DNA of 64,000 nt from positions 62,001 through 126,000 of the forward strand of contig JAKAWX010000005.1 in the NCBI GenBank assembly GCA_021816865.1. Reading direction: 5' to 3'. Under the pieces are notes generated by a model. It saw only the letters and a program-made list of their open reading frames with translations. It did not search any database and was not told the origin of the DNA. This DNA is from Thermoplasmata archaeon. GTDB lineage: Archaea; Thermoplasmatota; Thermoplasmata; Lutacidiplasmatales; UBA184. Each line of letters starts with the position of its first letter. Positions within the stretch are counted from its first letter, which is position 1. This document shows, in pieces, positions 46,500 to 55,244 of the stretch. The position numbers and the translations under genes are program-made.

Positions 46500-48161
46500 C
46501 TACTTCGGGCGCGTCGTGAGGGAGAACCAGGCGAAGGTTCGGCCCTCGATCCGGTACCCCAGTCGGCCGTCGGCGACCGTCCACGACGCTTCGCCCGGGC
46601 CCGGCTCGAGGACCGTCGGCTCGAGCGCCCGGGGGAGCCGCAGACTTCCGCTCGCCGCGTCGCGCGAGAAGTTGTAGATGTGGAGGGTCCGAGTCGAACC
46701 GCCGTTCCGCGAGAAGGCGAGGACCCCCGGAGGCTCGCCGTTCGGCCGGGAGAAGTCGTCCCCCACCGCCTCGGCCGGGTGCGCCTTCCGCCAGGCGATC
46801 AGTCGGCGGATCTCCGAGAAGAGGGAGCCGGGCCGCGAGGCCTGGTCGGCGACGTTCCGAGACTCGGGGGCGTACTTCGGGTCGAGGACGAGGGGCCGTA
46901 CGAGTCGATCGGGGGCCACCGTCGAGAATCCGCCCGAAGGGCCGCTCGTCCACTGCATCGGAGTCCGCACGCCGTCCCGGTCGGCGAGGTCGAGGCGGTC
47001 GCCCATACCGATCTCGTCGCCGTAGTACAGGAACGGGGTGCCGGGGAGGCTCAGGATGAGCGCGGTGAGGAAGAGGACGCTCGCGTCGTCGCCGTCCAGC
47101 ATCGGCGCGAGCCGGTGACGGATACCGCCGTTGATCACGGTCCGGTTGTCCCGTCCGTAGAGCCAGAGGAACATCTCGCGCTCGTCGTCGCTCGTCTGCT
47201 CGAGCGTGACCTCGTCGTGGTTCCGCAGGAAGTACGCCCAGGCCGAACCGTTCGGCGTCGGCAGGGTCGCCCGGAGGACGTGACGGACCCGCCGCGGATC
47301 GCCCTCGCCCCACGCGAGAAAGAGGTTCGGCATGAGAGGGAAGTGCATCACCATCTGGAACTCCTGTCCGTCGCCGAAGTACGGCACCGTCTCGGGAACC
47401 GACTGGTTCGCCTCGGCGACCAGGACCGAGCCGGGAAACTCGGCGTCCATCATCGCGCGCAGCTCGCGGAAGAAGCGGTGGACCTCGGGAAGGCTCTGGC
47501 ACCGGGTCCCTTCGCGCTTGTAGAGGTAGGGCACGGCGTCGCAGCGGTAGCCGTCGAGGCCGTGGCCGAGCCAGAACCGTGCGACCCGGAGCATCTCGGC
47601 GCGGACCTCGGGCGCGTCGTAGTTGAGGTCGGGCTGGAAGGCGTAGAACCGGTGGAAGTAGTACTGCCCTGCGACGTCGTCCCACGTCCAGTTCCCCCGT
47701 TCGAAGTCCCGGAAGATCACCCGGCTGCGCGAGAACTCCTTGCCGGTGTCCGACCAGAGGAACCAGGACCGGTACCGGGAGTCGCGGTCCCGCCGCGCCT
47801 CCTGGAACCACGGGTGGTCGAGGGAGACGTGGTTCGTCACGAGATCGCCAAGGACCCGGATCGAGCGGGCGTGGGCCTCCTCAACGAGGCGGTCAAGGTC
47901 GGCGACCGTGCCGAGGGAGGGGTCGACCGTGTAGTGGTCGGAGATGTCGTAGCCTTCGTCGCGCCAGGGCGACCGGTAGAACGGCAGGAGCCAGATCGCG
48001 CCGATGCCGAGGTCGGCCAGGTAGCTGAGCTTCTCCGTCACGCCGGCGAGGTCGCCGATCCCGTCGCCGTTCGCATCGCGGAACGAGCGGGGCACGACCT
48101 CGTAGACGACCGTCGACCGGAACCAGCGAGCGTTCCGCTGGGAGGGCGCCCGAGAGGCCAT
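46500..48161 (-). CDS. GH13 trehalose synthase/alpha-amylase family enzyme
   Basis: WFRSTVVYEVVPRSFRDANGDGIGDLAGVTEKLSYLADLGIGAIWLLPFYRSPWRDEGYDISDHYTVDPSLGT, GLDGYRCDAVPYLYKREGT, LVAEANQ, FLRNHDEVTLE. Confidence 0.88.
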   Translation of the reverse strand: MASRAPSQRNARWFRSTVVYEVVPRSFRDANGDGIGDLAGVTEKLSYLADLGIGAIWLLPFYRSPWRDEGYDISDHYTVDPSLGTVADLDRLVEEAHARSIRVLGDLVTNHVSLDHPWFQEARRDRDSRYRSWFLWSDTGKEFSRSRVIFRDFERGNWTWDDVAGQYYFHRFYAFQPDLNYDAPEVRAEMLRVARFWLGHGLDGYRCDAVPYLYKREGTRCQSLPEVHRFFRELRAMMDAEFPGSVLVAEANQSVPETVPYFGDGQEFQMVMHFPLMPNLFLAWGEGDPRRVRHVLRATLPTPNGSAWAYFLRNHDEVTLEQTSDDEREMFLWLYGRDNRTVINGGIRHRLAPMLDGDDASVLFLTALILSLPGTPFLYYGDEIGMGDRLDLADRDGVRTPMQWTSGPSGGFSTVAPDRLVRPLVLDPKYAPESRNVADQASRPGSLFSEIRRLIAWRKAHPAEAVGDDFSRPNGEPPGVLAFSRNGGSTRTLHIYNFSRDAASGSLRLPRALEPTVLEPGPGEASWTVADGRLGYRIEGRTFAWFSLTTRPK

Positions 48162-48239
48162 CCGACCACCGCGGGTGGGGGCTCCGGACCGACTATTAGA
48201 GTCCCCGCTCCAGAGGAACGGGCGGAGTCGCAGCGGCCG

Positions 48240-49406
48240 TCAGGCGTCGAGGAGGGCATCGCCTCGCGAGAGGATCGCCGCGACCTCGGGGCGGAGGATC
48301 TCGAGCGGGAGCTTCTCCCCCTTGGAGAGCGCGGTGCGGATCCGGGTCTGGCTCGTGTCGAGGCGATGCTCGACCGGATGGGCGCACGTCTTGGGGGTCG
48401 CCATCCACCCGCAGTCGCGGCAAAAGAACGTCTCGGCGTACTTGAGCGCCCGGATCCCCAGCGGGAGCTCGTCGAAGATCCGCTGACTCGCGAACGGGTC
48501 GTAGTACTTGCCGATCCCCGCCTGGTCGCGGCCGACGATGTACAGGCCGCAGCCGTAGTTCTTTCGGACGGTCGCGAGGAAGTGCGCGGCTTTGGGCCCG
48601 CCGTAGCGCATCGTGATGCTCAGCGACGCGAGCAGGACCCGGTCGGCGGGGTAGTAGTTCCGGACGAGGACGCGGTACGCTTCGAGGATGACCTCGGGGC
48701 GGTAGTCCCCCTTCTTGAGACGACCGAGGACGGGATGGACGAAGAGCCCGTCAACGTCGTCCCGGTCGAGGGTACACCGCTGGAGGTACTCGTGGGCCGT
48801 GTGCGGGACGTTGCGGGTCTGGTAGGCGGCCACGCTGTGCCAGTGGCGACGGGCGAACTCGGCGCGGACCTCGGCCGGGCTCATCTCGAACGGGCCGGTC
48901 GGGTGGTCGAGGCGACGGAGGAGCTCGATGCGCCCGGCGAGGGCGGTCTCTCCGCCGGCGAGGACGTCCGCGACGTTCGGGTGGTTGGGGTCCCGGGTCC
49001 CGTAGACGACCTCGGCAAACCGGCCCCGGTCGAAGCGGTACTTCTCGGTGAGCTTCAGGATCGCGAACAACCGGCCGTGCGTGTCGACGAGGCCGACCTC
49101 GTCGCCCGGGCGCACGCTCTCGACCACGGCGTCGTTCTCCCGACCGGTAGGGGCGAGGAGGATCGGCATGGTCCAGGGAAGACCGCTCTCGAGTCGGTTC
49201 GTCGTGAGGATCGACTCTAGGGTCGCCCGGTCCTGGAACCCGTCGAGCGGGCTGTAGGCCCCGAGACCGATCTTCTCGGCGTCGTAGACCTGGTCCACGA
49301 ACGGCGCGATACGGGGCAGGTCGTGGGCCTCGGCCTCGCGACGCTCGCGCTCCGAGTCGGAGACCTCGCAATTCACCAGGTGGCCGCCGTGCGGTTCGGG
49401 AATCAT
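48240..49406 (-). CDS. sat: sulfate adenylyltransferase (ATP sulfurylase)
   Basis: IGLGAYSPLDGFQ, AYQTRNVPHTAHEYLQRCTL (QxRNxxHxxH), YGGPKAAHFLATVRKNYGCGLYIVGRDQAGIGKYY, KTCAHPVEH. Confidence 0.97.
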   Translation of the reverse strand: MIPEPHGGHLVNCEVSDSERERREAEAHDLPRIAPFVDQVYDAEKIGLGAYSPLDGFQDRATLESILTTNRLESGLPWTMPILLAPTGRENDAVVESVRPGDEVGLVDTHGRLFAILKLTEKYRFDRGRFAEVVYGTRDPNHPNVADVLAGGETALAGRIELLRRLDHPTGPFEMSPAEVRAEFARRHWHSVAAYQTRNVPHTAHEYLQRCTLDRDDVDGLFVHPVLGRLKKGDYRPEVILEAYRVLVRNYYPADRVLLASLSITMRYGGPKAAHFLATVRKNYGCGLYIVGRDQAGIGKYYDPFASQRIFDELPLGIRALKYAETFFCRDCGWMATPKTCAHPVEHRLDTSQTRIRTALSKGEKLPLEILRPEVAAILSRGDALLDA

Positions 49407-49554
49407 GCCATCGCCTGGCGTTGGCCAGCCGGACGTGGGTTATATCGACTGCCGCACGAAGGCGTCAGTGCGGGCCGCGGGAGGTCGCTCACGAACCCCG
49501 GTCGCGGGGGCGGAACCGCGCGCCCGCGCCGGCCCGCTCGGGGAAACACATATT

Positions 49555-49896
49555 ATGCGACCGAGACTCATCGCCGTGCGGCCGATGGCGGAAACCCCCC
49601 CGGACGGTGCCCTTCCCGATGCTCGGGACTTCGACCGCCAGATGAACGCGAAGGTCCTCGCGTTCGGCTCCCGCGGCGACGCGCCGTGCCCGAAGTGCGG
49701 CAGCGTCGGCTATCGGCGAGTGGCGGACTCGGAGATGGTCGCGCTCTACGCCTGTCGGCTCTGCGGCTTCCAGCAGCAGATCCTCCACGATCCCGTGGAG
49801 GAGGTGGAACCGCCGTTCCGGGAGTACCGCGAGGGTCGGGGATTCCAGGCAGCGGTCGACGACGAGTCCCGAGACGAGCCGGGGGATGCCGCGTGA
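49555..49896 (+). CDS. zinc-ribbon protein
   Basis: APCPKCGSVGYRRVADSEMVALYACRLCGFQQQIL; ATG 49555 (or 49585). Confidence 0.65.
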   Translation: MRPRLIAVRPMAETPPDGALPDARDFDRQMNAKVLAFGSRGDAPCPKCGSVGYRRVADSEMVALYACRLCGFQQQILHDPVEEVEPPFREYREGRGFQAAVDDESRDEPGDAA

Positions 49897-50522
49897 GGGC
49901 GACCCGGTCGCGGCCGGACCGGACCCTCCCGGCGCATCCCAGCCCGAGACCGGCATCCACGACCCGGGCCCCGCTCGTCCGACGCGGTCGCCACCGCGGG
50001 CCGACCGAGCCTCTCGACCCGCTCGATGTCGCGATCCTTGCGGCGCTCCAGACGGACGGGCGAGCCTCGCTCCGCCGAGTGGCGAAGGACGTCGGCGCGA
50101 GCGTCACCACCGTCAGCAGCCGCGTCCGCGCCCTCGAACGCCTCGGCGTCCTCCAGGGGTTCGTCCCGCTCGTGAGCGTACAGCGTCTCGCGGCCGTGGG
50201 CCGTTCGCCTCACTGCGTCGTTCTCTTCGTCGCGCCGCGCGCGCGAACACGGGACGGTGTGGACGAGGTCGCCCGCACGGTCGCCGAGGCGCCGAGCGTC
50301 TGCTACCTGTTCCAGATGACCGGGACGTCCGAGCTGATGGCGTTCGCGTCAACAGTCTCCGAGCGCGCGACGGCCGAGCTCATCGATTCGCTCTCGAGGA
50401 TCCCCGGCGTGGACGGAGTGCGCCCGGTCTACATCGCGCGCGTCCACAAGGAGCGACCGGGGCACCCGGTCGGCGAGCCGACGCCGTCGGCCCGGTCCGT
50501 CCTCAAGGTCGCGGGCCGATGA
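49893..50522 (+). CDS. Lrp/AsnC-family transcriptional regulator
   Basis: LDPLDVAILAALQTDGRASLRRVAKDVGASVTTVSSRVRALERLGVLQGFVPLV (HTH) then RAM-like domain; GTGA overlap with preceding gene. Confidence 0.87.
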   Translation: MRATRSRPDRTLPAHPSPRPASTTRAPLVRRGRHRGPTEPLDPLDVAILAALQTDGRASLRRVAKDVGASVTTVSSRVRALERLGVLQGFVPLVSVQRLAAVGRSPHCVVLFVAPRARTRDGVDEVARTVAEAPSVCYLFQMTGTSELMAFASTVSERATAELIDSLSRIPGVDGVRPVYIARVHKERPGHPVGEPTPSARSVLKVAGR

Positions 50523-50590
50523 CACCGGAGCGTCGCGCGAGTCGGCCCCGAGGATGGGCCCGTGCAAATCCTTATCACGGACAGGCCTAT

Positions 50591-50604
50591 TGGACGTTTG
50601 TCCA
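50591..50604 (+). promoter_or_regulatory. upstream motif TGGACGTTTGTCCA (imperfect-loop inverted repeat) before the sHdr operon
   Basis: TGGAC-GTTT-GTCCA, 13 nt before ATG 50617; ACGTTTGTCCA recurs exactly at 63035-63045. Confidence 0.5.
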
Positions 50605-50616
50605 TCTGAGCGCCCC

Positions 50617-51453
50617 ATGAGCATCGTCGCCCATCTTCCGAGGCGTGTCCTCTCGCTGACCGAGGAAGAGGCCGCCTCGCCGCCGGTGATGGAACTCACG
50701 GGACGACGCCGAGCCACGTCCGAGGAGCGCACGGTCGCCGAAACCATCTACGCGGAGTTCCGGGCCGACCCCCGGCATCGGGAGTTCGTTCTCGGCTGCC
50801 TCAACTGCGGGGAGTGCACGACGGGCTGCCCCGCCGCGCGCTTCTACGACTTCTCGCCCCGCGAGATGCTCCAGATCGCGCAGAACGGTGACGCGACGAC
50901 GCTCTGGGACGCGATGCAGGAGAAGATCTGGGCGTGCTGCCAGTGCTACACCTGCAACATGCGCTGCCGGTTCGGCAACGACATCGCGGGGATCATCAGC
51001 GTCATGCGGGAGCTGTCGGTGATCCACGGCCTCGAGTCGACCCGCAAGGTCCTCGCGCCGTTCGGCCGTTCCCTCACCCTTCTCATGACCGTGGGGACTC
51101 AGGTCTCGTCGGACATGATCCAGCCGGACTTCTTCCGGGACTGGGGACCGTTCGCCACGGGGTCGGACAAGGTCTGGGACGTCGGCACCGACGTGATGCG
51201 CCGGGCGATCCCGAGCGACGTCCTCCACACGACCCGCTCGTCCTGGGAGGTGTCGGTCCAGACCTCCCTCGAGCTGTTCCGGATCTACGAGGAGACCGGG
51301 GTACTCGACATGTTGCGGGGCCTCGACCCGGACCTTACCGAGATGCTGGTCGACATCATCGAGGAGCGCCGCGAGGAGTTCGAGGAAGCCCGCGACCGGT
51401 TCCGCACCGAGCTCGCCGGCATGCACGGCCCGGTCGCGACGTTCATGGGGTGA
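50617..51453 (+). CDS. hdrC1: sHdr-type heterodisulfide reductase-like iron-sulfur subunit C1
   Basis: LGCLNCGECTTGCPAARFYDFSPREMLQIAQ ... IWACCQCYTCNMRCRFGNDIAGIIS: two 4Fe-4S motifs. Confidence 0.9.
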   Translation: MSIVAHLPRRVLSLTEEEAASPPVMELTGRRRATSEERTVAETIYAEFRADPRHREFVLGCLNCGECTTGCPAARFYDFSPREMLQIAQNGDATTLWDAMQEKIWACCQCYTCNMRCRFGNDIAGIISVMRELSVIHGLESTRKVLAPFGRSLTLLMTVGTQVSSDMIQPDFFRDWGPFATGSDKVWDVGTDVMRRAIPSDVLHTTRSSWEVSVQTSLELFRIYEETGVLDMLRGLDPDLTEMLVDIIEERREEFEEARDRFRTELAGMHGPVATFMG

Positions 51454-51463
51454 GCACGGTTCG

Positions 51464-52768
51464 ATGTTGAGCGCAAGCGAGATCCGCAAGGTCGTCGAGG
51501 AACGGACGCAACGCCAGAAGGGGACCGGCAAGAAGGTCGTGGACGTCCGGGAGGAGATGGAACACCTCGAGGCGAAGGGCGAGATCATCATCCACCGTAT
51601 CCGGCCGGAGAACCGCCCCGTCTCGGCGTCGACGCTCTTCGGCTGGACGAAGCGTATCCCGACCGACCGGCTCTGGCACCACAAGTCGTGCGGCCAGTGC
51701 GGCAACATTCCGGGGTACCCGGCCTCGCTCCTCTGGCTGATGAACGAGACGGGGCGCTCCTACCTCAACGAGCCCCACCAGACGTCGTGCACGGCCTGGA
51801 ACTACCACGGGACCGCGACGTCCAACCCGGTCGCGCTCGCGGCGGTGGCCGCGCGCAACTTCCATCGGGCGTACGAGACCGACCACTTCCCGCTGATCCA
51901 CTGCGGTACGAGCTACGGCGACTACAAGGAAATGCGCAAACTCCTGGTCGAGAACGCCACCGTGCGCACCAAGGTGCGCGACGTCCTCCGCGGGATGGGC
52001 CGGGAGCTCGTCCTCCCCGAAGAGATCGTGCACTACTCGGAGTGGGTCCATGCCATGACGCCCGAACTGCTCGCGCGCCAGAAGCACTCGGTCCGGGGGA
52101 TCGTCGCGACGGTGCACGAGCCGTGCCACTACTACAAGATGGTCCCCGAGGATGCCGTCTACGACGAGAACGTGTACGCCGGCCAGCGTCCCGCGGTGCC
52201 GTCGGGGATCCTCATGTCGCTCGGCGCGACGGTCGCCGACTACTCGACCTGGTACGACTGTTGCGGCTTCGGCTTCCGGCACATCCTGAGCGAGCGCGAA
52301 TTCAGCCGTTCGTTCGCGAACCTGCGCAAGATCCGGCCGATGGTGGACGAGGCGCACTCCGACGTCGCGATCACGAGCGACACCGGGTGCGTGACGACGC
52401 TCGACAAGAGCCAGTGGATCGGCAAGGCGCACGGGCAGCCGTACATGCTGCCGGTCCTCGCGGACGTACAGTTCGCCGCGCTCGCGCTCGGAGCGCATCC
52501 GTACAAGATCGCCCAGGTGCACTGGCACGCCGCATCGGCGGAAGCACTGATGACGAAGATGGGGATCGATTGGTCGACGGCGAAAGCCGAGTTCCGGGAG
52601 TATCTCAAGGCGCTCAAGAACGGCCAGGCGCCCGAGCTCCTCCACCCGGCCCACCCCGAGATCGAGACCTACTTCGCCGTCAACAAGGGCCAGGTCCTCC
52701 CCGAGGAGGCCCCTGCGACCGCCCCTGCCGAGATCGTCGCGAACGGTGGGGGGGGTCACCCTCGGTGA
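51464..52768 (+). CDS. hdrB1: sHdr-type heterodisulfide reductase-like subunit B1
   Basis: HHKSCGQCGNIPGYPASLLWLMNETG, VHEPCHYYKM, DYSTWYDCCGFGFRHI, CCG-type domains; between hdrC1 and hdrA. Confidence 0.9.
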   Translation: MLSASEIRKVVEERTQRQKGTGKKVVDVREEMEHLEAKGEIIIHRIRPENRPVSASTLFGWTKRIPTDRLWHHKSCGQCGNIPGYPASLLWLMNETGRSYLNEPHQTSCTAWNYHGTATSNPVALAAVAARNFHRAYETDHFPLIHCGTSYGDYKEMRKLLVENATVRTKVRDVLRGMGRELVLPEEIVHYSEWVHAMTPELLARQKHSVRGIVATVHEPCHYYKMVPEDAVYDENVYAGQRPAVPSGILMSLGATVADYSTWYDCCGFGFRHILSEREFSRSFANLRKIRPMVDEAHSDVAITSDTGCVTTLDKSQWIGKAHGQPYMLPVLADVQFAALALGAHPYKIAQVHWHAASAEALMTKMGIDWSTAKAEFREYLKALKNGQAPELLHPAHPEIETYFAVNKGQVLPEEAPATAPAEIVANGGGGHPR

Positions 52769-53802
52769 ATCCGATCCTGGTGCTGGGGGGCGGCCCGGCG
52801 GGATTGAGCGCCGCCGCGGAGCTTGCGGCGCTCGGCGCGGAAGCCCTCCTCGTCGAGCGAGAGGCGTACCTCGGCGGGAACCCGAAACGCTGGCACTATT
52901 CCCTGCTCGCCCCGGACCTGCGGCCGGCGGAGGAGATCCTTGGGCCGCTCCTCGGGAGGGTCGAAGGGAGCCCAAAGGTCGAGCGGCGCCTCTCCACGAC
53001 CCTCACGAAGTCCGAGCGGCTCGAGAAGGGGTTTCGGGTCACCCTCAAGACCGCCGACACGGTCGAGACCCGGGAGGTCTCCGCCGTCGTCCTCGCGACG
53101 GGGTTCGACCACTTCGACTCGCGCCGCAAGTTCGAGTACGGCTACGGCCGCTACCCGGACGTCATCGACTTCAAGGAGCTCGAGGGGATGATCCACGACG
53201 ACAAGGTCGTGCGGCCGTCCGACGGCCGCGCCCCGAAGCGGATCGCCTGGATCCTGTGCGTGGGTTCCCGGGACATCCAGGTCGGCAATCCCTGGTGTTG
53301 TCGACTCGGCTGTGTCGTGAGCATCAAGCAGGCGGTCGAGATCCGCCAGAAGCATCCCGAGATCGATGCATGGGTCTACTACATGGACATCCGGACCTAC
53401 GGCCTCTGGGAGGACCTCTACTGGAAGTCGATGCAGGAGTACGGCGTCAAGTTCATCCGGGGCCGCATCGGCCAGGTGACCCTCGCGGAGGGGGGCGCCC
53501 AACTCCTCGCGACCGGGGAGGACACGATCCTGAGCCGACCGACCGAGGTGCCGTTCGACATGATCGTGCTCGCGAGCGGCATGGAGCCCGGGACGGGAAC
53601 GAAGGAGGCGGCCGGCCTTTTCGGCCTTCCGGTCGGACCGGAAGGTTTCCTGACCCCTCGCCTCTCGGACATGAACCCGGTCGACTCGGGCTCGCCCGGC
53701 GTCTACTTCGCCGGAGCGGCGACCGGGCCGAAGGCGATCCCGGACGCCGTCACCGAAGGAATGGGCGCTGCCCTGAGAGCGTTCCAGTATGCTCGGGAGT
53801 GA
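52765..53802 (+). CDS. hdrA: sHdr-type heterodisulfide reductase-like FAD subunit A
   Basis: ILVLGGGPAGLSAAAELAALGAEALLVEREAYLGGN, VLATGFDHFD, ILCVGSRD...WCCRLGCVVSIKQAVEIRQKHPEIDAWVYYMDIRTYG; GTGA overlap with hdrB1. Confidence 0.93.
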   Translation: MNPILVLGGGPAGLSAAAELAALGAEALLVEREAYLGGNPKRWHYSLLAPDLRPAEEILGPLLGRVEGSPKVERRLSTTLTKSERLEKGFRVTLKTADTVETREVSAVVLATGFDHFDSRRKFEYGYGRYPDVIDFKELEGMIHDDKVVRPSDGRAPKRIAWILCVGSRDIQVGNPWCCRLGCVVSIKQAVEIRQKHPEIDAWVYYMDIRTYGLWEDLYWKSMQEYGVKFIRGRIGQVTLAEGGAQLLATGEDTILSRPTEVPFDMIVLASGMEPGTGTKEAAGLFGLPVGPEGFLTPRLSDMNPVDSGSPGVYFAGAATGPKAIPDAVTEGMGAALRAFQYARE

Positions 53803-54526
53803 ACCCGTGCGCGCCGGCGCAGGGCTGGGCGCGGACGCCAACCGGGTGGTCCAGGAGTTTCGCGAACGCGTGCTTCCCTGCGGGGTCGACGCGGTCAACC
53901 GGCTCGAAAGGGCCGTGGAGGCGAAGCTCGCCGAGGCGCGCGCGCTCGCCGAGGCTCCTCCCGAGCGGTTCGCCGCCGGATTCCGCGCCGTCGTCGAGGG
54001 CGTCGTATCGGCCCGCCCGCATCGCGCCGAGATCGTCGCCCGGAGCTCCCCCGAGGAGGTCCGGGACGTCCTGGAGGGGGCCCGCGTCGCCCGACTCGGT
54101 CCCGGCGACCTCCTCGGGGTCGCGGACCGTTTGGCCGGGGCACCGAGGGACGTACGCGTGGACGTCGCGAGCGAACTGCTCCACGCGGGAGCCCCGGACC
54201 GGCTCGGACTGCTCGCCCGCTGGGTCTGGAACCCCGAACGACGCACCGGGATCCTCGCCGTCTACGGCGGTCCTCCGCCCGAGACCTACCCCGGCGTGCA
54301 GGCCCGGCTCGGCGAGCTCCGGCTCGAGCTCGGGGCCGCCGGGTTCCCTTCCTCCACGTTCGCGGCGGTCGACGTCCTGCTGGCGCTCAGCTACTCCGCT
54401 CGGATGAACGCGGCCGTCGACCGCAGCTTCCAGGGCGGCGGGATCGAGCGCCTCCTCCCGGGCTCGTTCCCCCTCGCGGCCATGGTCCTCGGCGTCCGGA
54501 GGCGCCTGTTGCATGCCGATCGTTGA
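53789..54526 (+). CDS. conserved hypothetical protein of the sHdr cluster (Hyp position)
   Basis: 245 aa, located between hdrA and hdrC2 with 14-nt overlaps on both sides, the position of the 'hyp' gene in described shdrC1B1A-hyp-C2B2 clusters. Confidence 0.75.
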   Translation: MLGSEPVRAGAGLGADANRVVQEFRERVLPCGVDAVNRLERAVEAKLAEARALAEAPPERFAAGFRAVVEGVVSARPHRAEIVARSSPEEVRDVLEGARVARLGPGDLLGVADRLAGAPRDVRVDVASELLHAGAPDRLGLLARWVWNPERRTGILAVYGGPPPETYPGVQARLGELRLELGAAGFPSSTFAAVDVLLALSYSARMNAAVDRSFQGGGIERLLPGSFPLAAMVLGVRRRLLHADR

Positions 54527-55244
54527 GAAGTCGCTGGTCGAGGTCGACCGCACGGAGAAGCTCGAGATCGACGGGATCGACGTCTCGGGCGAGTGGAACA
54601 CGTTCCTTCGCTCGCGGGTCCAGGCCCACCTCGACGTTCGGGTCTCCGACTGGGTGAAGGGTCAGCCCCAGGGCGAAACGATCTCGCGGTGCTGGCAGTG
54701 CGGTACCTGCACCGCCGGCTGCTGCATGCACACCGACTACGGCTTGACCGAGTTCAACCCCCGCTACTTCATCTACCTCGCGCAGGTCGGCTACGAGGAG
54801 GAGCTACGCAAGTACGCGACCACCGTCTGGCGGTGCGTCTCGTGCAACAAGTGCGTCGAGCGCTGCCCCAAGGGCGTGAAGGTCGAAGAGGTCATTCATA
54901 CGATCGGAAGCTACCTCGAGCTGACCGGCGCCGCGCCCGAGAGCCCCGCGGACCGGTTCGACCGTGCCTACGCTTCGAACCTGCTCGAGCGCGGGATCCT
55001 CGACGAGGCCGCGCTCTTCCGGACCTACGAGCGCCTCGAGGGCCGAAAGACCCCCGCGCGAGACCTCATGCGCATGGGCCTCGCGCTCTTGCGCAGCGGT
55101 CGGCTCCACACCGGTCCGTTCGCCCACCGCACCCGGGGATGGAAGAAGATGGGTCGGGTGCTGCGCGAGAACCTCGAGGCGGACGAGCGGCGGAGGCGGG
55201 CGCTCGCGGTCCGAGCGGCGCCACCGAACGGGGGTCGACCGTGA
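54513..55244 (+). CDS. hdrC2: sHdr-type heterodisulfide reductase-like iron-sulfur subunit C2
   Basis: SRCWQCGTCTAGCCMHTDYGLTEFNPRYFIYLAQ ... WRCVSCNKCVERCPKGVKVEEVIHTIGSYL. Confidence 0.92.
   Translation: MPIVEKSLVEVDRTEKLEIDGIDVSGEWNTFLRSRVQAHLDVRVSDWVKGQPQGETISRCWQCGTCTAGCCMHTDYGLTEFNPRYFIYLAQVGYEEELRKYATTVWRCVSCNKCVERCPKGVKVEEVIHTIGSYLELTGAAPESPADRFDRAYASNLLERGILDEAALFRTYERLEGRKTPARDLMRMGLALLRSGRLHTGPFAHRTRGWKKMGRVLRENLEADERRRRALAVRAAPPNGGRP

Noticed and set aside
46410-49220. 936-aa plus-strand ORF
   Set aside because: Shadow of TreS-like GH13 and sat on the opposite strand.
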